A DNA stretch of 64,000 nucleotides from Finegoldia magna (GCF_003182075.1 NZ_QGTH01000007.1:1-64000); one strand, 5' to 3'; shown: positions 8,209-19,069, numbered from the stretch's first letter. Notes: generated by a model not told the origin, from the sequence alone. Numbers and translations are program-made.

Positions 8209-9146
8209 TAAAGTATCCTCTTAATTTCTTGTCTGGATTTAATGGGGAGTACATTTTCTGTACCTTTCACTTTTTCTATAAAGTTACTAATGCTTTTTTT
8301 CTTATCAAAGCTATAAAAATATACTTGCTTATCATATAATAAATTTTGCAAATGGATTAGTTCCTCTTCATTTAAATTTTTATTTATTGTTAAAGTAGAA
8401 TCTTTTACTTCAATATTCTTTCCATCTAAAAACTCTGAAAATATATTTGTTATTTCCTTTTTTTCAATATTTTTTATTAAATGAATTTCAAGACTCCCTT
8501 CACAAAGCTTATTGAAATTACTTGATGTATCCATATATATTATTTTTCCGCCATCAATAAAAGATATATAGTCAACGATATCCATTATAGAATCAACATC
8601 ATGGCTACTTATAAGAGTTGAAAAATTTCCTTTTTGTTTCTTTATAAGCTTTAATAATTCAATTTTAGCTAATGGATCTAGTGCTGATGTCGGTTCGTCT
8701 AATAACATCAAGTCAGTTTCTGAAATAAGAGATAAACCTATAGCTAATTTTTGCTTCATGCCTCTAGAATAATTTGAAATTAATTTATTTCCATCATCTT
8801 TTGAAAGACCTATTTTATATAAAATGTCTTCTGGACATATTTTTTTCGATTTTTTAGAAACTTGAGAGCAAAAAATTAAAAATTCTAATCCAGTCATATA
8901 AGGGTAAAACATAGGTACATCTGGTATATAAGAAGTTTTTCCCGTATAATGAAACTGCCATTTTACAGTCCCATCATATGGGATAATATCAGATATACAT
9001 TTCATTAACGTAGTCTTACCGCTGCCATTTTCTCCTATCAATCCAATTATAGAATTTTTAGGAATAGATAAATTTAAGTCACTTAGTATCTTTTCGTGAC
9101 CATACGTTTTTGTTAGATTTAAAATTTCTAATAAATTTTCCATCAA
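8208..9146 (-). CDS. ABC transporter ATP-binding protein
   Basis: A 312-residue ATPase with Walker A GENGSGKTT (about residue 38), a signature-like YSRGMKQK, Walker B LMLLDEPTSALDP and the switch histidine in ISSHDVD. The C-terminal 100 residues are an extension commonly seen in drug or peptide exporter ATPases of the CcmA/NatA group. It overlaps the neighbouring genes by 1 and 4 bases and pairs with the permease downstream. Confidence 0.92.
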   Translation of the reverse strand: MMENLLEILNLTKTYGHEKILSDLNLSIPKNSIIGLIGENGSGKTTLMKCISDIIPYDGTVKWQFHYTGKTSYIPDVPMFYPYMTGLEFLIFCSQVSKKSKKICPEDILYKIGLSKDDGNKLISNYSRGMKQKLAIGLSLISETDLMLLDEPTSALDPLAKIELLKLIKKQKGNFSTLISSHDVDSIMDIVDYISFIDGGKIIYMDTSSNFNKLCEGSLEIHLIKNIEKKEITNIFSEFLDGKNIEVKDSTLTINKNLNEEELIHLQNLLYDKQVYFYSFDKKKSISNFIEKVKGTENVLPIKSRQEIKRIL

Positions 9147-9355
9147 TATTTCTTTCTACCTACTGCTAAATATGCTATAGGACCAATTATCTGCACAAGC
9201 ACTACAACAAGTGTCCAGATAACTTTTTTCTTGACATCAAATTTTGGGTTTCTTACGATACTTAAAATACAATATATTACAAGCACTAAATATACTGTCA
9301 ATCCTCCTATATAAACAGGTAGTATCGGTCTAATCATTTCATAAAATTCACTCAT
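9143..9355 (-). CDS. Small PLDNc-domain membrane protein
   Basis: A 70-residue protein with two membrane segments (VYIGGLTVYLVLVIYCIL and VIWTLVVVLVQIIGPIAYL) and the NPKFD/GPIAYLAVGRK pattern of the phospholipase D nuclease N-terminal (PLDNc) domain. The catalytic PLD part is absent, as usual for these short forms. It overlaps the ATPase gene by 4 bases. Small PLDNc proteins commonly accompany PadR-controlled ABC exporters, where their role is unknown. Confidence 0.8.
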   Translation of the reverse strand: MSEFYEMIRPILPVYIGGLTVYLVLVIYCILSIVRNPKFDVKKKVIWTLVVVLVQIIGPIAYLAVGRKKY

Positions 9356-9366
9356 AATTGTCTCCT

Positions 9367-9939
9367 TTACTTTTCTTTAATTGAGAACAATTTATATAAG
9401 CCATGACTTGCTAATATAAATAAAATTGTTCCTAAAATTATTGATTTATAATCAATTACCTTAAATAAACCTAAGACCATCAAAAGAACAGAGGTAGCGA
9501 TAAGATAATAATATGGTGCTTTTCTCCTATTAATATCTAAATTCTTACTCTCCCTATCTGAAAAAACTGGAATTTCTTTATTTCCATCTGATTCAATTAT
9601 CAAGATCTCTTTATTAATCATTCCAGGATAAGTAGCTATCATACCTTTGGGTGAGTTATAAGGTCTTAATTTCACGTTGCCTAAACTAAACTTTCCAATA
9701 TTAAGTGGAGCAGTAAAAACTTTTAAATTCATTTCCTTTAAAAAATCAGAATATTTTTTTCTTTCTGTATTACTCATATATCCAACATACTGTACTGAAT
9801 ACTTATAATCTGAATTAGTTTTTTCAAATTCATGTAAGATTGATCCACTTTTTACAAGACGATACCCTTCACTTGCAATTTGATTAAGGTATTTTTCTCT
9901 GCCTTCTATTGGATTCATAAAAACTCTTATTTTATTCAT
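9367..9939 (-). CDS. DUF2812-family membrane protein
   Basis: A 190-residue protein with a soluble N-terminal domain (the IRVFMNPIEGREKYLNQIAS opening and the YSVQYVGYMSN stretch are typical of DUF2812) and two C-terminal membrane segments. DUF2812 proteins are encoded beside PadR regulators and may sense or modulate the envelope. The start overlaps the padR stop by 8 bases, so it is cotranscribed with it. Confidence 0.8.
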   Translation of the reverse strand: MNKIRVFMNPIEGREKYLNQIASEGYRLVKSGSILHEFEKTNSDYKYSVQYVGYMSNTERKKYSDFLKEMNLKVFTAPLNIGKFSLGNVKLRPYNSPKGMIATYPGMINKEILIIESDGNKEIPVFSDRESKNLDINRRKAPYYYLIATSVLLMVLGLFKVIDYKSIILGTILFILASHGLYKLFSIKEK

Positions 9940-10270
9940 AATTTCCCTCCTTCTTTAATTTCTTTTCCCCCTCTAAGACTAAAGATCTCATCCTATCAAT
10001 CTCTAATAAGACTAATTTTTTTCCAATGTCAGTTGCTATATATACTTTTTTTCCACTCTCCTTATCTTTATCAACTAACTTGATCCAGCCTTTTTTGCTA
10101 AGATTGTTTATCGCACCATACAGTGTACCTGGACCTAAAACAATCCTTCCTCCAGTTATTTCTTCGACCTCTTGTGAAACTTTATAGCCATAGTTTTCTT
10201 CTAGCATTGTTAGTAAAACTAAAAACATTGTTTCCGTCAAAGGAATATTTTTCTCTAAATTATCACCCAT
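9932..10270 (-). CDS. PadR-family transcriptional regulator
   Basis: A 112-residue winged-helix repressor (LTETMFLVLLTMLEENYGY at the N-terminus, GPGTLYGAINNLSKKGWI in the recognition region) with a short helical C-terminus. PadR proteins usually repress their own operon and are released by envelope drugs or phenolics. ATG 10270, 8 bases after GGGGG, is preferred over GTG 10279. The promoter just upstream carries an exact palindrome in which this protein probably binds. Confidence 0.9.
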   Translation of the reverse strand: MGDNLEKNIPLTETMFLVLLTMLEENYGYKVSQEVEEITGGRIVLGPGTLYGAINNLSKKGWIKLVDKDKESGKKVYIATDIGKKLVLLEIDRMRSLVLEGEKKLKKEGNYE

Positions 10271-10299
10271 TATCAACACCCCCGTATCTAATTACCTAA

Positions 10300-10339
10300 A
10301 GTATATCACCAAACATACTACGTGTCAAGTAGTATGTTT
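10300..10339 (-). promoter_or_regulatory. PadR operon promoter embedded in an 11-bp inverted repeat
   Basis: On the minus strand TTGACA (10323-10328), 17 bases and TATACT (10300-10305) form a near-perfect promoter. The -35 element lies in the 7-base spacer of a perfect palindrome with arms AAACATACTAC (10311-10321) and GTAGTATGTTT (10329-10339). A bound dimer would block RNA polymerase, so autorepression by PadR is expected. Confidence 0.85.
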
Positions 10340-10356
10340 AACGTAATTATTCTTAA

Positions 10357-10393
10357 AAAAAGACCGCAGCTTTTAACTACGGTCTTATTTTTT
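10357..10393. terminator. Terminator T2, right flank of the exporter module, probably serving guaA
   Basis: AGACCGCAG (10361-10369) and CTACGGTCT (10377-10385) form a hairpin with one mismatch, and a T run follows on the minus strand, where it would end guaA transcripts. It is a near copy of T1. The 130 bases between it and guaA hold a 7-bp inverted repeat (GTTACAG/CTGTAAC, about 10466-10490) and no gene that I can support. Confidence 0.7.
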
Positions 10394-10523
10394 GTCCGAA
10401 TGTAAACCACTTGGAACTATTATTCAATTTATTCTTTTTAACAAATGTTCCCATTTTAATCCCAGTTACAGTTTTTTATCTTCTGTAACCGTTGACTTTA
10501 CAAAGCTTTTAATTTTTTTGCTA

Positions 10524-12056
10524 CTATTCCCATTCAATTGTTGCTGGTGGTTTACTTGTAATATCGTAAACTATTCTATTGATGTGGTCTACTTCGTTGA
10601 TTATTCTTACTGAAGTTTTATCTAATACTTCGTATGGGATTCTTGCCCAATCGGCTGTCATGAAGTCTGTTGTTGTTACGGCTCTTAGTGCCAATGTGTA
10701 ATCGTAAGTTCTAAAATCCCCCATTACTCCGACTGTTCTATTGTTAGTGATTACTGCAAAGTATTGGTTGATGTCTTTGTCTATTCCTGCTTTTGCAACT
10801 TCGTCTCTGAATATATAGTCTGCTTCACGCAACACTTCTAATTTTTCTTCAGTGATTTCTCCCATAACTCTGATTCCTAGTCCTGGTCCTGGGAATGGTT
10901 GACGATATACCAAATATTCTGGCATTTCTAATTCTAATCCCAATCTTCTGACTTCGTCTTTGAATAAATCGCGAAGTGGTTCGATTAAATCTTTGAAATC
11001 AACTACATCTGGAAGTCCTCCAACGTTGTGGTGAGATTTGATTACTGATGCATCGCCTTGTCCAGATTCTATTACATCGGGATAGATTGTCCCTTGCGCT
11101 AGGAAATCTACAGATCCGATTTTCTTTGCTTCATCTTCAAATACTCTGATGAATTCTTCTCCGATGATTTTTCTCTTTTGTTCCGGATCTGATACGCCTT
11201 TTAATTTATTTAAGAATCTGTCTTTTGCATCTACTCTTACGAAGTTCAATTCGTCATTTTTGAATGCGGCTTCAACTTCGTCGCCTTCATTTTTTCTCAT
11301 CAAACCATGGTCAACGAATACACATGTCAAGTTTTTGCCGATAGCTTTTGATAAAAGTGATGCACATACGGAACTGTCTACCCCACCTGATAATGCCAAC
11401 AAAACTTTTTTGTCTCCGACAGTTTTTCTGATTTTTTGGATTTGTTCTTCCAAGAAGTTTTCCATTGTCCAATCTCCATCAGCTTTACAGATTTCATAAA
11501 GGAAGTTTTTGATAAGTATTTTACCTTCAACTGTATGGTTAACTTCTGGGTGATATTGAACAGCGTAGATTTTCTTGTCTTCATTTGCAATTGCTGCTAC
11601 TGGGCAAGAATCCGTTATTTGAATGATGTCAAATCCTTCTGGTTTTTCTGATACGAAATCAGTGTGACTCATCCACACGATGCTTTCGTCGCTCATATCT
11701 TTTAAGATAGGACTTTGATTTGCAATTTTGGCATTAGTTTTACCAAATTCACGATTTTTTGCTTTTTCAACAACTCCACCAAAATCTTTGGAGATAAGTT
11801 GCATTCCGTAGCACATTCCCAAAATAGGAATATTTAATTCAAAAATTTCTTTGTCGATTTGTGGAGAATTTTCTTCGTAAACGCTATTTGGTCCACCTGT
11901 AAAGATTATCCCGATTGGTTGTTTTTCTTTGATAACATCCAATGCTTTTTTGTAAGGAACAACTTCGCAGTACACGTTCAAATCTCTAACGCGGCGAGCG
12001 ATTAGTTGATTATATTGTCCTCCAAAATCTACTACAATAACTAATTGATGTTTCAT
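10524..12056 (-). CDS. guaA: GMP synthase (glutamine-hydrolysing)
   Basis: A 510-residue two-domain enzyme that converts XMP to GMP. The N-terminal class I glutamine amidotransferase has the nucleophile Cys in GMCYGMQ (about residue 82) and the YHPEV His/Glu. The ATP pyrophosphatase domain has the PP-loop LSGGVDSS (about residue 225), and the C-terminal dimerisation domain ends in KPPATIEWE. Full length. It lies 8 bases after an ABC-F gene and probably shares its promoter. The 3' end of guaA is a known integration target of genomic islands, and accessory DNA begins right behind it here. Confidence 0.97.
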   Translation of the reverse strand: MKHQLVIVVDFGGQYNQLIARRVRDLNVYCEVVPYKKALDVIKEKQPIGIIFTGGPNSVYEENSPQIDKEIFELNIPILGMCYGMQLISKDFGGVVEKAKNREFGKTNAKIANQSPILKDMSDESIVWMSHTDFVSEKPEGFDIIQITDSCPVAAIANEDKKIYAVQYHPEVNHTVEGKILIKNFLYEICKADGDWTMENFLEEQIQKIRKTVGDKKVLLALSGGVDSSVCASLLSKAIGKNLTCVFVDHGLMRKNEGDEVEAAFKNDELNFVRVDAKDRFLNKLKGVSDPEQKRKIIGEEFIRVFEDEAKKIGSVDFLAQGTIYPDVIESGQGDASVIKSHHNVGGLPDVVDFKDLIEPLRDLFKDEVRRLGLELEMPEYLVYRQPFPGPGLGIRVMGEITEEKLEVLREADYIFRDEVAKAGIDKDINQYFAVITNNRTVGVMGDFRTYDYTLALRAVTTTDFMTADWARIPYEVLDKTSVRIINEVDHINRIVYDITSKPPATIEWE

Positions 12057-12064
12057 TTCTACTC

Positions 12065-13660
12065 CTAATTATTAGTTAAATATTTTTCTATATAGTCTTC
12101 GTAATTCATTGATACGTCACGATAAGTTCCGTCATCAAATATTTCAATAATTCTATTTGCAACAGAAGATACAAATTGGTGATCGAGTGATGTGAACAAA
12201 ATGTTTGATTTGAATGTAATCAAACCGTTATTTACAGATTCGATACTTTCCAAATCCAAATGGTTTGTAGGTTGATCGAACACCAAGACATTCGCCGGTG
12301 TTACCATCATTTTGGAAAACATCATTCTGACTTTTTCGCCCCCGCTAAGAACGTTGGCTTTCTTCAAAGCTTCATCACCTGAAAAAAGCATCTTTCCCAA
12401 AAATCCTCTGATGTGAATTTCAGATTTTTCTTCGCTGAATTGTCTCAACCAATCAATCAAATTCAAATCGCAATCTTCGAAGAACCTAGTATTATCTTTT
12501 GGAAAATACGTGTGAGTTATAGTTTGTCCCCATTTGTATTCTCCTGTATAATCATCATCGTTTCCGTTGATTATTTCGAAGAATTTCGTGATGGCGATTT
12601 CGTTTCCGATGAATCCAATCTTATCTCCTTTGTTTACTCTGAAGCTCAAATTATCGATAAGCTTGTTGCCATTTTGTTCTACAGTCAAGTTTTCTACATT
12701 CAAAATTTCATTACCAACTTCTCTTGAAAGCTCGAATCCAACGAATGGATAACGTCTACTAGATGGTTTAATGTCATCTAATGTGATTTTATCGAGAAGT
12801 TTCTTCCTACTTGTAGCTTGCTTGGATTTTGATTTATTGGCAGAAAATCTTTGAATGAAATCTTGAAGTTCTTTGATTTTGTCTTCTTTTTTCTTGTTTT
12901 GCTCTTTTTGCATTCGAAGTGCAAGTTGGCTTGATTCATACCAGAAATCGTAGTTACCAACGAACATATTAATCTTTCCGTAGTCGACATCGACCATATG
13001 AGTACACACTTCATTTAAGAAATATCTATCGTGAGATACTATGATTACAATTCCTGGAAAATCCATCAGAAAATCTTGTAGCCACAATATTGCCTTCAAA
13101 TCCAAACCATTTGTAGGTTCGTCTAGTAGCAATATTCCCGGATTTCCGAACAAAGCTTGTGCCAATAACACCTTTACCTTGTCAGATTCTTTCAAATCTT
13201 TCATCAACATAAAATGTTGTTGTGTCGTTATTCCCAAACCTTGCAGCAAAGATGAACTTTCCGCTTCTGCTTCATATCCTCCAAGTTCTTGGAATTCTGC
13301 TTCTAATTCCGCTGCTCTCATTCCATCTTCATCGCTGAAATCTGGCTTCATGTATATAGCATCTTTTTCTTTTTGGATATCGTAAAGTTTTTTGTTTCCC
13401 ATCAAAACTGTATCCATCACGCTGTTTTCTTCAAAAGCGTAGTGATCCTGATTAAGTTTTGATAATCTTGTGTTCTTATCTATCGTGACATTGCCTTTTG
13501 TAGGCTCTTTTTCTCCGGATAAAATTTTGAGGAATGTAGATTTCCCAGCACCATTCGCACCAATAACTCCGTAACAGTTACCTGGATTAAAAATTAGGTT
13601 AACATCCTCAAATAATTTTTTATCGGGGAATATGACACTTAAATTGTTAACTGTTAACAT
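12065..13660 (-). CDS. ABC-F family ATPase (YbiT/YkpA type)
   Basis: A 531-residue cytoplasmic protein with two ABC domains and no membrane segments, acting on ribosomes in the family. The first Walker A (GANGAGKST, residues 34-42) and Walker B ([12 protein letters not shown]) are intact. The second P-loop position reads GNEIAITKF without GKS/T, yet keeps LSGGEKVRM and [12 protein letters not shown]. As I recall, a degenerate second P-loop is usual in the YkpA branch. A translation factor role is more likely than antibiotic resistance. First gene of a two-gene operon with guaA. Confidence 0.9.
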   Translation of the reverse strand: MLTVNNLSVIFPDKKLFEDVNLIFNPGNCYGVIGANGAGKSTFLKILSGEKEPTKGNVTIDKNTRLSKLNQDHYAFEENSVMDTVLMGNKKLYDIQKEKDAIYMKPDFSDEDGMRAAELEAEFQELGGYEAEAESSSLLQGLGITTQQHFMLMKDLKESDKVKVLLAQALFGNPGILLLDEPTNGLDLKAILWLQDFLMDFPGIVIIVSHDRYFLNEVCTHMVDVDYGKINMFVGNYDFWYESSQLALRMQKEQNKKKEDKIKELQDFIQRFSANKSKSKQATSRKKLLDKITLDDIKPSSRRYPFVGFELSREVGNEILNVENLTVEQNGNKLIDNLSFRVNKGDKIGFIGNEIAITKFFEIINGNDDDYTGEYKWGQTITHTYFPKDNTRFFEDCDLNLIDWLRQFSEEKSEIHIRGFLGKMLFSGDEALKKANVLSGGEKVRMMFSKMMVTPANVLVFDQPTNHLDLESIESVNNGLITFKSNILFTSLDHQFVSSVANRIIEIFDDGTYRDVSMNYEDYIEKYLTNN

Positions 13661-13683
13661 CTAAATCCCTCCAATACTCACAT

Positions 13684-13716
13684 ATTATACCATAAAAATA
13701 TTATCAAGTCTTGATA
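13684..13716 (-). promoter_or_regulatory. Extended -10 promoter and palindrome upstream of the ABC-F/guaA operon
   Basis: The minus strand carries TGGTATAAT (-10 TATAAT at 13684-13689) without a good -35. At the -35 position lies the 15-base palindrome TATCAAG-T-CTTGATA (13702-13716), a plausible regulator site. Confidence 0.5.
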
Positions 13717-13747
13717 TCACAATATTTGATAAATTTTTCAATTCAAA

Positions 13748-13782
13748 AACAACCATTTAATTTCGAAAAATAAATGGTTGTT
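13748..13782 (-). terminator. Terminator of the guaB-purE-purM-methyltransferase operon
   Basis: A 12-bp perfect stem, AACAACCATTTA (13748-13759) with TAAATGGTTGTT (13771-13782), is followed by a T run on the minus strand, just after the methyltransferase stop codon. Confidence 0.85.
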
Positions 13783-13794
13783 AATTTTATAAAT

Positions 13795-14910
13795 TTATAT
13801 ATTGGTCAATCCTTTTGGTAAATTTCCAATCGAAGCATCTTTTCCGAATTCACACACAGCTCTGATGTAGCTTTCGATGTTTTCAATTGGAGTATTGTCG
13901 CAAACAGTACATCCTGCATTTAGAATGTATCCTTTTGGACTGTCTGACGCCTTTTGCAAAAGTGTTTTGACTTCGTTTCTCACAGTCTCTGGATTCGAAT
14001 TCAATAGTATATCCATAGGCGCAATATTTCCTTCGATTATCATATTGTCACCGAGGCTGTTTTTAAGTTGTTCAATATCTTCGATATTGTCAACAGAAAA
14101 TCTTGAAAAACTACTGTCCCTGAAATTTTCCCACACTTTATCTGTTTTGCCGCAGATATGAACCATAGGCTTAATTCCAGTGATTTCGTACACACTATCT
14201 GATAATTTTTCCATGTAAGGTTGAGTGAATTCATCGTATTGTTTCCTACTGATGACATTCAACGAAGAAACTGGATCAGCAATTTTGAAAAAACATCCAC
14301 CTACTTCTTCTGTAAAAATCTTTACAAATTCTATAGTATAATCTGTGCACATTTCCAACAGTCTTTTGATTTCTTCCTTATTTTTTCGAGTATCACGAAG
14401 AAGTTTTTCCACAGGTCTAACTCCTGATGCTGTCGTAAGAGGTCCTGTCACAGCACCAAATATGGTGATTCCTCTCATTGCTTCTTTTGTTTTTTTAGCT
14501 TTTTCAATAAAATTTACCACAGTTTCGCTAGATTTTATATCGATATTTTCCATTTTAGAAAAATCTTTGTAATCATCAAGCGCATACACCGATGTCAATG
14601 AATCTCCTTTTTCAGTCATCTTGGTTTCACTTCCTAAAATACTTCCAATTCCTTTTTGATCCATTCCTATATACATGTAATCAATTCCATACAACGATTT
14701 TTTCAAATGAACCATATCAGTGTACAACCCAAAATCATTTAAAATATCTTTCTTGGAATATCCGGAATTTATAGCCAGTGGAGTCTCCACATCAAAAAGA
14801 TCGAAAGGATTTACATCCACGACATTTCCTTCCAAGTATGATTGTAACCTGGAAGTATAAGTCATATTCAAAAGACCTTCATCAACAAATGAAATAAATT
14901 TTTTCGACAT
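13795..14910 (-). CDS. Uroporphyrinogen decarboxylase-family (MtaA/CmuA-like) methyltransferase
   Basis: A 371-residue TIM-barrel protein of the URO-D superfamily. It has the metal-binding HIC motif (MVHICGKTD) and a C-terminal GCTVCDNTP. Such His-x-Cys...Cys ligands are typical of corrinoid:coenzyme methyltransferases rather than of true HemE. The substrate is unknown and no corrinoid protein or coenzyme M genes are visible. The start at 14910 is preferred over GTG 14922 because AGGGAGAAT precedes it. It follows purM by 58 bases without a terminator, so it belongs to the purine operon. Confidence 0.8.
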   Translation of the reverse strand: MSKKFISFVDEGLLNMTYTSRLQSYLEGNVVDVNPFDLFDVETPLAINSGYSKKDILNDFGLYTDMVHLKKSLYGIDYMYIGMDQKGIGSILGSETKMTEKGDSLTSVYALDDYKDFSKMENIDIKSSETVVNFIEKAKKTKEAMRGITIFGAVTGPLTTASGVRPVEKLLRDTRKNKEEIKRLLEMCTDYTIEFVKIFTEEVGGCFFKIADPVSSLNVISRKQYDEFTQPYMEKLSDSVYEITGIKPMVHICGKTDKVWENFRDSSFSRFSVDNIEDIEQLKNSLGDNMIIEGNIAPMDILLNSNPETVRNEVKTLLQKASDSPKGYILNAGCTVCDNTPIENIESYIRAVCEFGKDASIGNLPKGLTNI

Positions 14911-14968
14911 ATTCTCCCTCACTTTTTTGACCCAGAATTATTTTTGAAAATTTTGATTAATTCCTACA

Positions 14969-15994
14969 TTAGTCCAGATTAATCGCAACTTTTGTTTCTG
15001 TTTGCATGCAAACTCCGCATTTTTTTGCTTTTGGATCAATTTTTTGTAATATTTCAAGAGATTTATCCACATCTTTTGCATCTACTACAACTACCATTCC
15101 AATTCCCATATTAAATGTGGAGAACATTTCTTTTGTTTCGACATTTCCCCATTCTTGAATAGCTTTGAACACAGGATCAATCTCTGATTCTTTTAAGTCA
15201 AATTCTATTCCTATATTTTCAGGCAACATTCTAGGCACGTTTTCGTACAATCCACCACCTGTGATGTGAGCAATTCCTTTGATTTGAACTTCTTTTAATA
15301 AAGCTGAGATTTCTTTTTCGTAAATTCTCGTAGGAACCAAAAGTCTTTCTCCAACTGTAGTGTCTTCAAATTTGTCGGATAATTTCACATTTGCCATATC
15401 TAATGCCGCTCTTACAAGTGAAAATCCATTGCTGTGGACTCCGCTTGAAGACAAAGATATTGCAACATCGCCTTCTTTAATGCTACTTCCGTCAATTATT
15501 TTTTCGCGGTCTACGATTCCAACTGCAAATCCCGCCAAATCATAATCATTTTCTTTGTATAACCCTGGCATTTCGGCAGTTTCTCCGCCAATTAATGCAC
15601 ATTCTGATTGAGTGCAACCTTCCGCTACACCACGAACCAAATCCGCCATTTTTTCTGGTTTTAAACTTCCAGTAGCGATGTAATCCAAGAAAAACAATGG
15701 CTTTGCCCCTTGGCACAAAACATCATTAACACACATTGCAACCAAATCAATACCAACTGTATCGTGTTTGTCTAGTTCCATGGCTAATTTGATTTTTGTT
15801 CCAACGCCATCAGTTCCACTAACCAATACAGGTTCTTTCATATCGGAGATTTCTGGTTTAAATAAACCAGCAAATCCACCGATACCTGTTAGAACTTCTT
15901 TTCCATGAGTTTTCTTTACGATTTCTTTTATAATTTGAACTTCTTCGTAGCCTTTTTCTTTATCTACACCAGAATCTTTGTAAGTTAATCCCAT
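14969..15994 (-). CDS. purM: Phosphoribosylformylglycinamidine cyclo-ligase (AIR synthetase)
   Basis: A 341-residue enzyme that closes the imidazole ring to give AIR in purine biosynthesis. The family motifs GTDGVGTKIKLA, GGETAEMPG and ITGGGLYENVPRMLP are present and the length is normal. ATG overlaps the purE stop codon (TAATG), so the two are translationally coupled. Confidence 0.96.
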   Translation of the reverse strand: MGLTYKDSGVDKEKGYEEVQIIKEIVKKTHGKEVLTGIGGFAGLFKPEISDMKEPVLVSGTDGVGTKIKLAMELDKHDTVGIDLVAMCVNDVLCQGAKPLFFLDYIATGSLKPEKMADLVRGVAEGCTQSECALIGGETAEMPGLYKENDYDLAGFAVGIVDREKIIDGSSIKEGDVAISLSSSGVHSNGFSLVRAALDMANVKLSDKFEDTTVGERLLVPTRIYEKEISALLKEVQIKGIAHITGGGLYENVPRMLPENIGIEFDLKESEIDPVFKAIQEWGNVETKEMFSTFNMGIGMVVVVDAKDVDKSLEILQKIDPKAKKCGVCMQTETKVAINLD

Positions 15995-16467
15995 TATATT
16001 TCTTGTAACTCCCTGTCAGAATCAATGACACCTTGTTTCATTTCTTCTTTGTAATCTTTTAATTTTTGAGCTAGTTTTTCGTCAGACAAAGCAATCATTT
16101 GAGCTGCTAAGATAGCTGCATTTTCTCCACCATCGATTGCTACAGTTGCAACTGGAACTCCTTTAGGCATTTGAACTATTGAATACAAAGCATCCATTCC
16201 AGCAAGTGCAGATCCTTTTACAGGAATTCCTATAACTGGTTTTGTTGTCATTCCTGCTGTTACTCCACCTAAGTGTGCTGCTTTGCCAGCGATTGTGATG
16301 TAAACTTTGCAGTCGTCTTTTTCAACAGTTTCTTTTAAAACATCCAATGCTCTGTGTGCTGAAATAACTGATACTTCATAAGATAGATCAAATTTTTTCA
16401 ACATTTTAGTAACTTTTTTTGCAACTTCAATATCTGAACTGCTTCCCATTATTAATCTAATATCCAT
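15994..16467 (-). CDS. purE: 5-(carboxyamino)imidazole ribonucleotide mutase
   Basis: A 157-residue class I PurE that converts N5-CAIR to CAIR. It has the substrate loops GSSSDIEVAKK, SAHRALDVL and AGKAAHLGGVTAGMTTKPVIG. It stands between guaB and purM. No purK is visible in the window, so N5-CAIR supply must come from elsewhere. Confidence 0.96.
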   Translation of the reverse strand: MDIRLIMGSSSDIEVAKKVTKMLKKFDLSYEVSVISAHRALDVLKETVEKDDCKVYITIAGKAAHLGGVTAGMTTKPVIGIPVKGSALAGMDALYSIVQMPKGVPVATVAIDGGENAAILAAQMIALSDEKLAQKLKDYKEEMKQGVIDSDRELQEI

Positions 16468-16476
16468 TGTTTACTC

Positions 16477-17961
<1,485 letters not shown>

Positions 17962-17981
17962 TTAAAAATTTTTAATGTTGA

Positions 17982-18027
17982 GAATAAATTTACCATACAA
18001 ATGATCACAAGTCAAGCAAATTTATTC
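17982..18027 (-). promoter_or_regulatory. guaB operon promoter flanked by a 10-bp inverted repeat
   Basis: On the minus strand TTGACT (18010-18015), 17 bases and TAAATT (17987-17992) form the promoter. Perfect arms GAATAAATTT (17982-17991) and AAATTTATTC (18018-18027) enclose it, the right-hand one overlapping the -10. This may be an operator of a purine-responsive regulator. Confidence 0.65.
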
Positions 18028-18077
18028 CTTTTATTTTCTTTACAGTTATTATATCAGAAATACAAATTTTTGAGCAA

Positions 18078-18106
18078 GAAAAAAGCACCAAAAAAACTTT
18101 TGATGC
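18078..18106 (-). terminator. Terminator of the PfkB kinase gene
   Basis: On the minus strand GCATCAAAA and TTTTGGTGC form a stem with one G-T pair, followed by a T run, just after the kinase stop codon. Confidence 0.8.
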
Positions 18107-18115
18107 GTAAATCTT

Positions 18116-19069
18116 CTATAATAATTCTACATTTATTTGTTCTGCTACTTCGTTTATTTTATCTGCGTCCAATTTTTCAACTTCTGAAACTCTCGCATTT
18201 AAAACTCCAAGAGATAAAGCCTTCAAAACAGTTTCCATTACGCCTTCTTCATCATCCAAGAATTTCGCCAATCCAGCCACAGTAGCGTCTCCACTTCCGA
18301 CAGTTCTTTGAATTTTGTATTGAGGAACAGAAATCCTGTACAAATTATCTTTGTATTTTAAAATTGCTCCGTATTTTCCATTGGTAACCAAAACTATTTC
18401 AATATCATCTAGCAACTCGTTTTCAAAGATGTTCTTCAAATACTCAGAATCTTTGTTTATGAAATCTTCTGAAGAAATATCTTCTGTTAAACCAATGATT
18501 TCCTTAAATTCGTAGAAATTAGGCTTGATAGCAAATGGTTTATAATTATTTTCCAACACTTTTTTAGTCACTTGTCCATTTGTATCCAAAATAATCTTGC
18601 TATTAGCTTTTAGAATATCCATAGTTTCTTCGACAAAATCTTCGGATAAACCGTTCATCAAACTTCCACTGATTACTGCTATATTGTAATTTTTTCCGAT
18701 TTCTTTAATAAGTGACATAAAAGTTCTTTCAAATCTAGAATCAATTTTGTTAGTTTTTTCAAAGATTTCAAATTGCTTATCGCCATGAATTACTCTAATG
18801 CAGTTTCTTGTGTCGACATTTGTAAAAATAAAGTCGTGCTTGATATTCACATCGTCTAACTTGTCGATTACATAATCTCCATTACTTCCTCCAATAAAGC
18901 CTGTAACCATGAAATCTGCCCTCAACAAATCCAAAACTTTGGACACATTTATCCCTTTGCCTCCAGGCGTTTTGTACGCATCATCAACAACATTTACTCC
19001 ATTAGTATCCAGCTCATCCATTTCGTAAATCACATCAATAGCAGGATTCGCAGTTATACAAAGTATCAT
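18116..19069 (-). CDS. PfkB-family sugar-phosphate kinase (1-phosphofructokinase-like)
   Basis: A 317-residue ribokinase-fold enzyme of the FruK/LacC branch. It opens with ITANPAIDVIYEMDEL, has the substrate motif GGKGINVSKVL, the AIKPNFYEF segment and the nucleotide/anion-hole motif VGSGDATVAG with the catalytic Asp. It probably phosphorylates fructose-1-phosphate or tagatose-6-phosphate. No PTS or regulator gene lies beside it, so the exact substrate cannot be read from context. Confidence 0.85.
   Translation of the reverse strand: MILCITANPAIDVIYEMDELDTNGVNVVDDAYKTPGGKGINVSKVLDLLRADFMVTGFIGGSNGDYVIDKLDDVNIKHDFIFTNVDTRNCIRVIHGDKQFEIFEKTNKIDSRFERTFMSLIKEIGKNYNIAVISGSLMNGLSEDFVEETMDILKANSKIILDTNGQVTKKVLENNYKPFAIKPNFYEFKEIIGLTEDISSEDFINKDSEYLKNIFENELLDDIEIVLVTNGKYGAILKYKDNLYRISVPQYKIQRTVGSGDATVAGLAKFLDDEEGVMETVLKALSLGVLNARVSEVEKLDADKINEVAEQINVELL

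Noticed and set aside
10425-10470. Integrase remnant or guaA-end repeat behind guaA
   Set aside because: A 15-base match (ATTAAAATGGGAACA) to the integrase gene and a TTCCCATT word shared with the guaA end occur here, but the reading frames do not agree and the matches are too short in AT-rich DNA.
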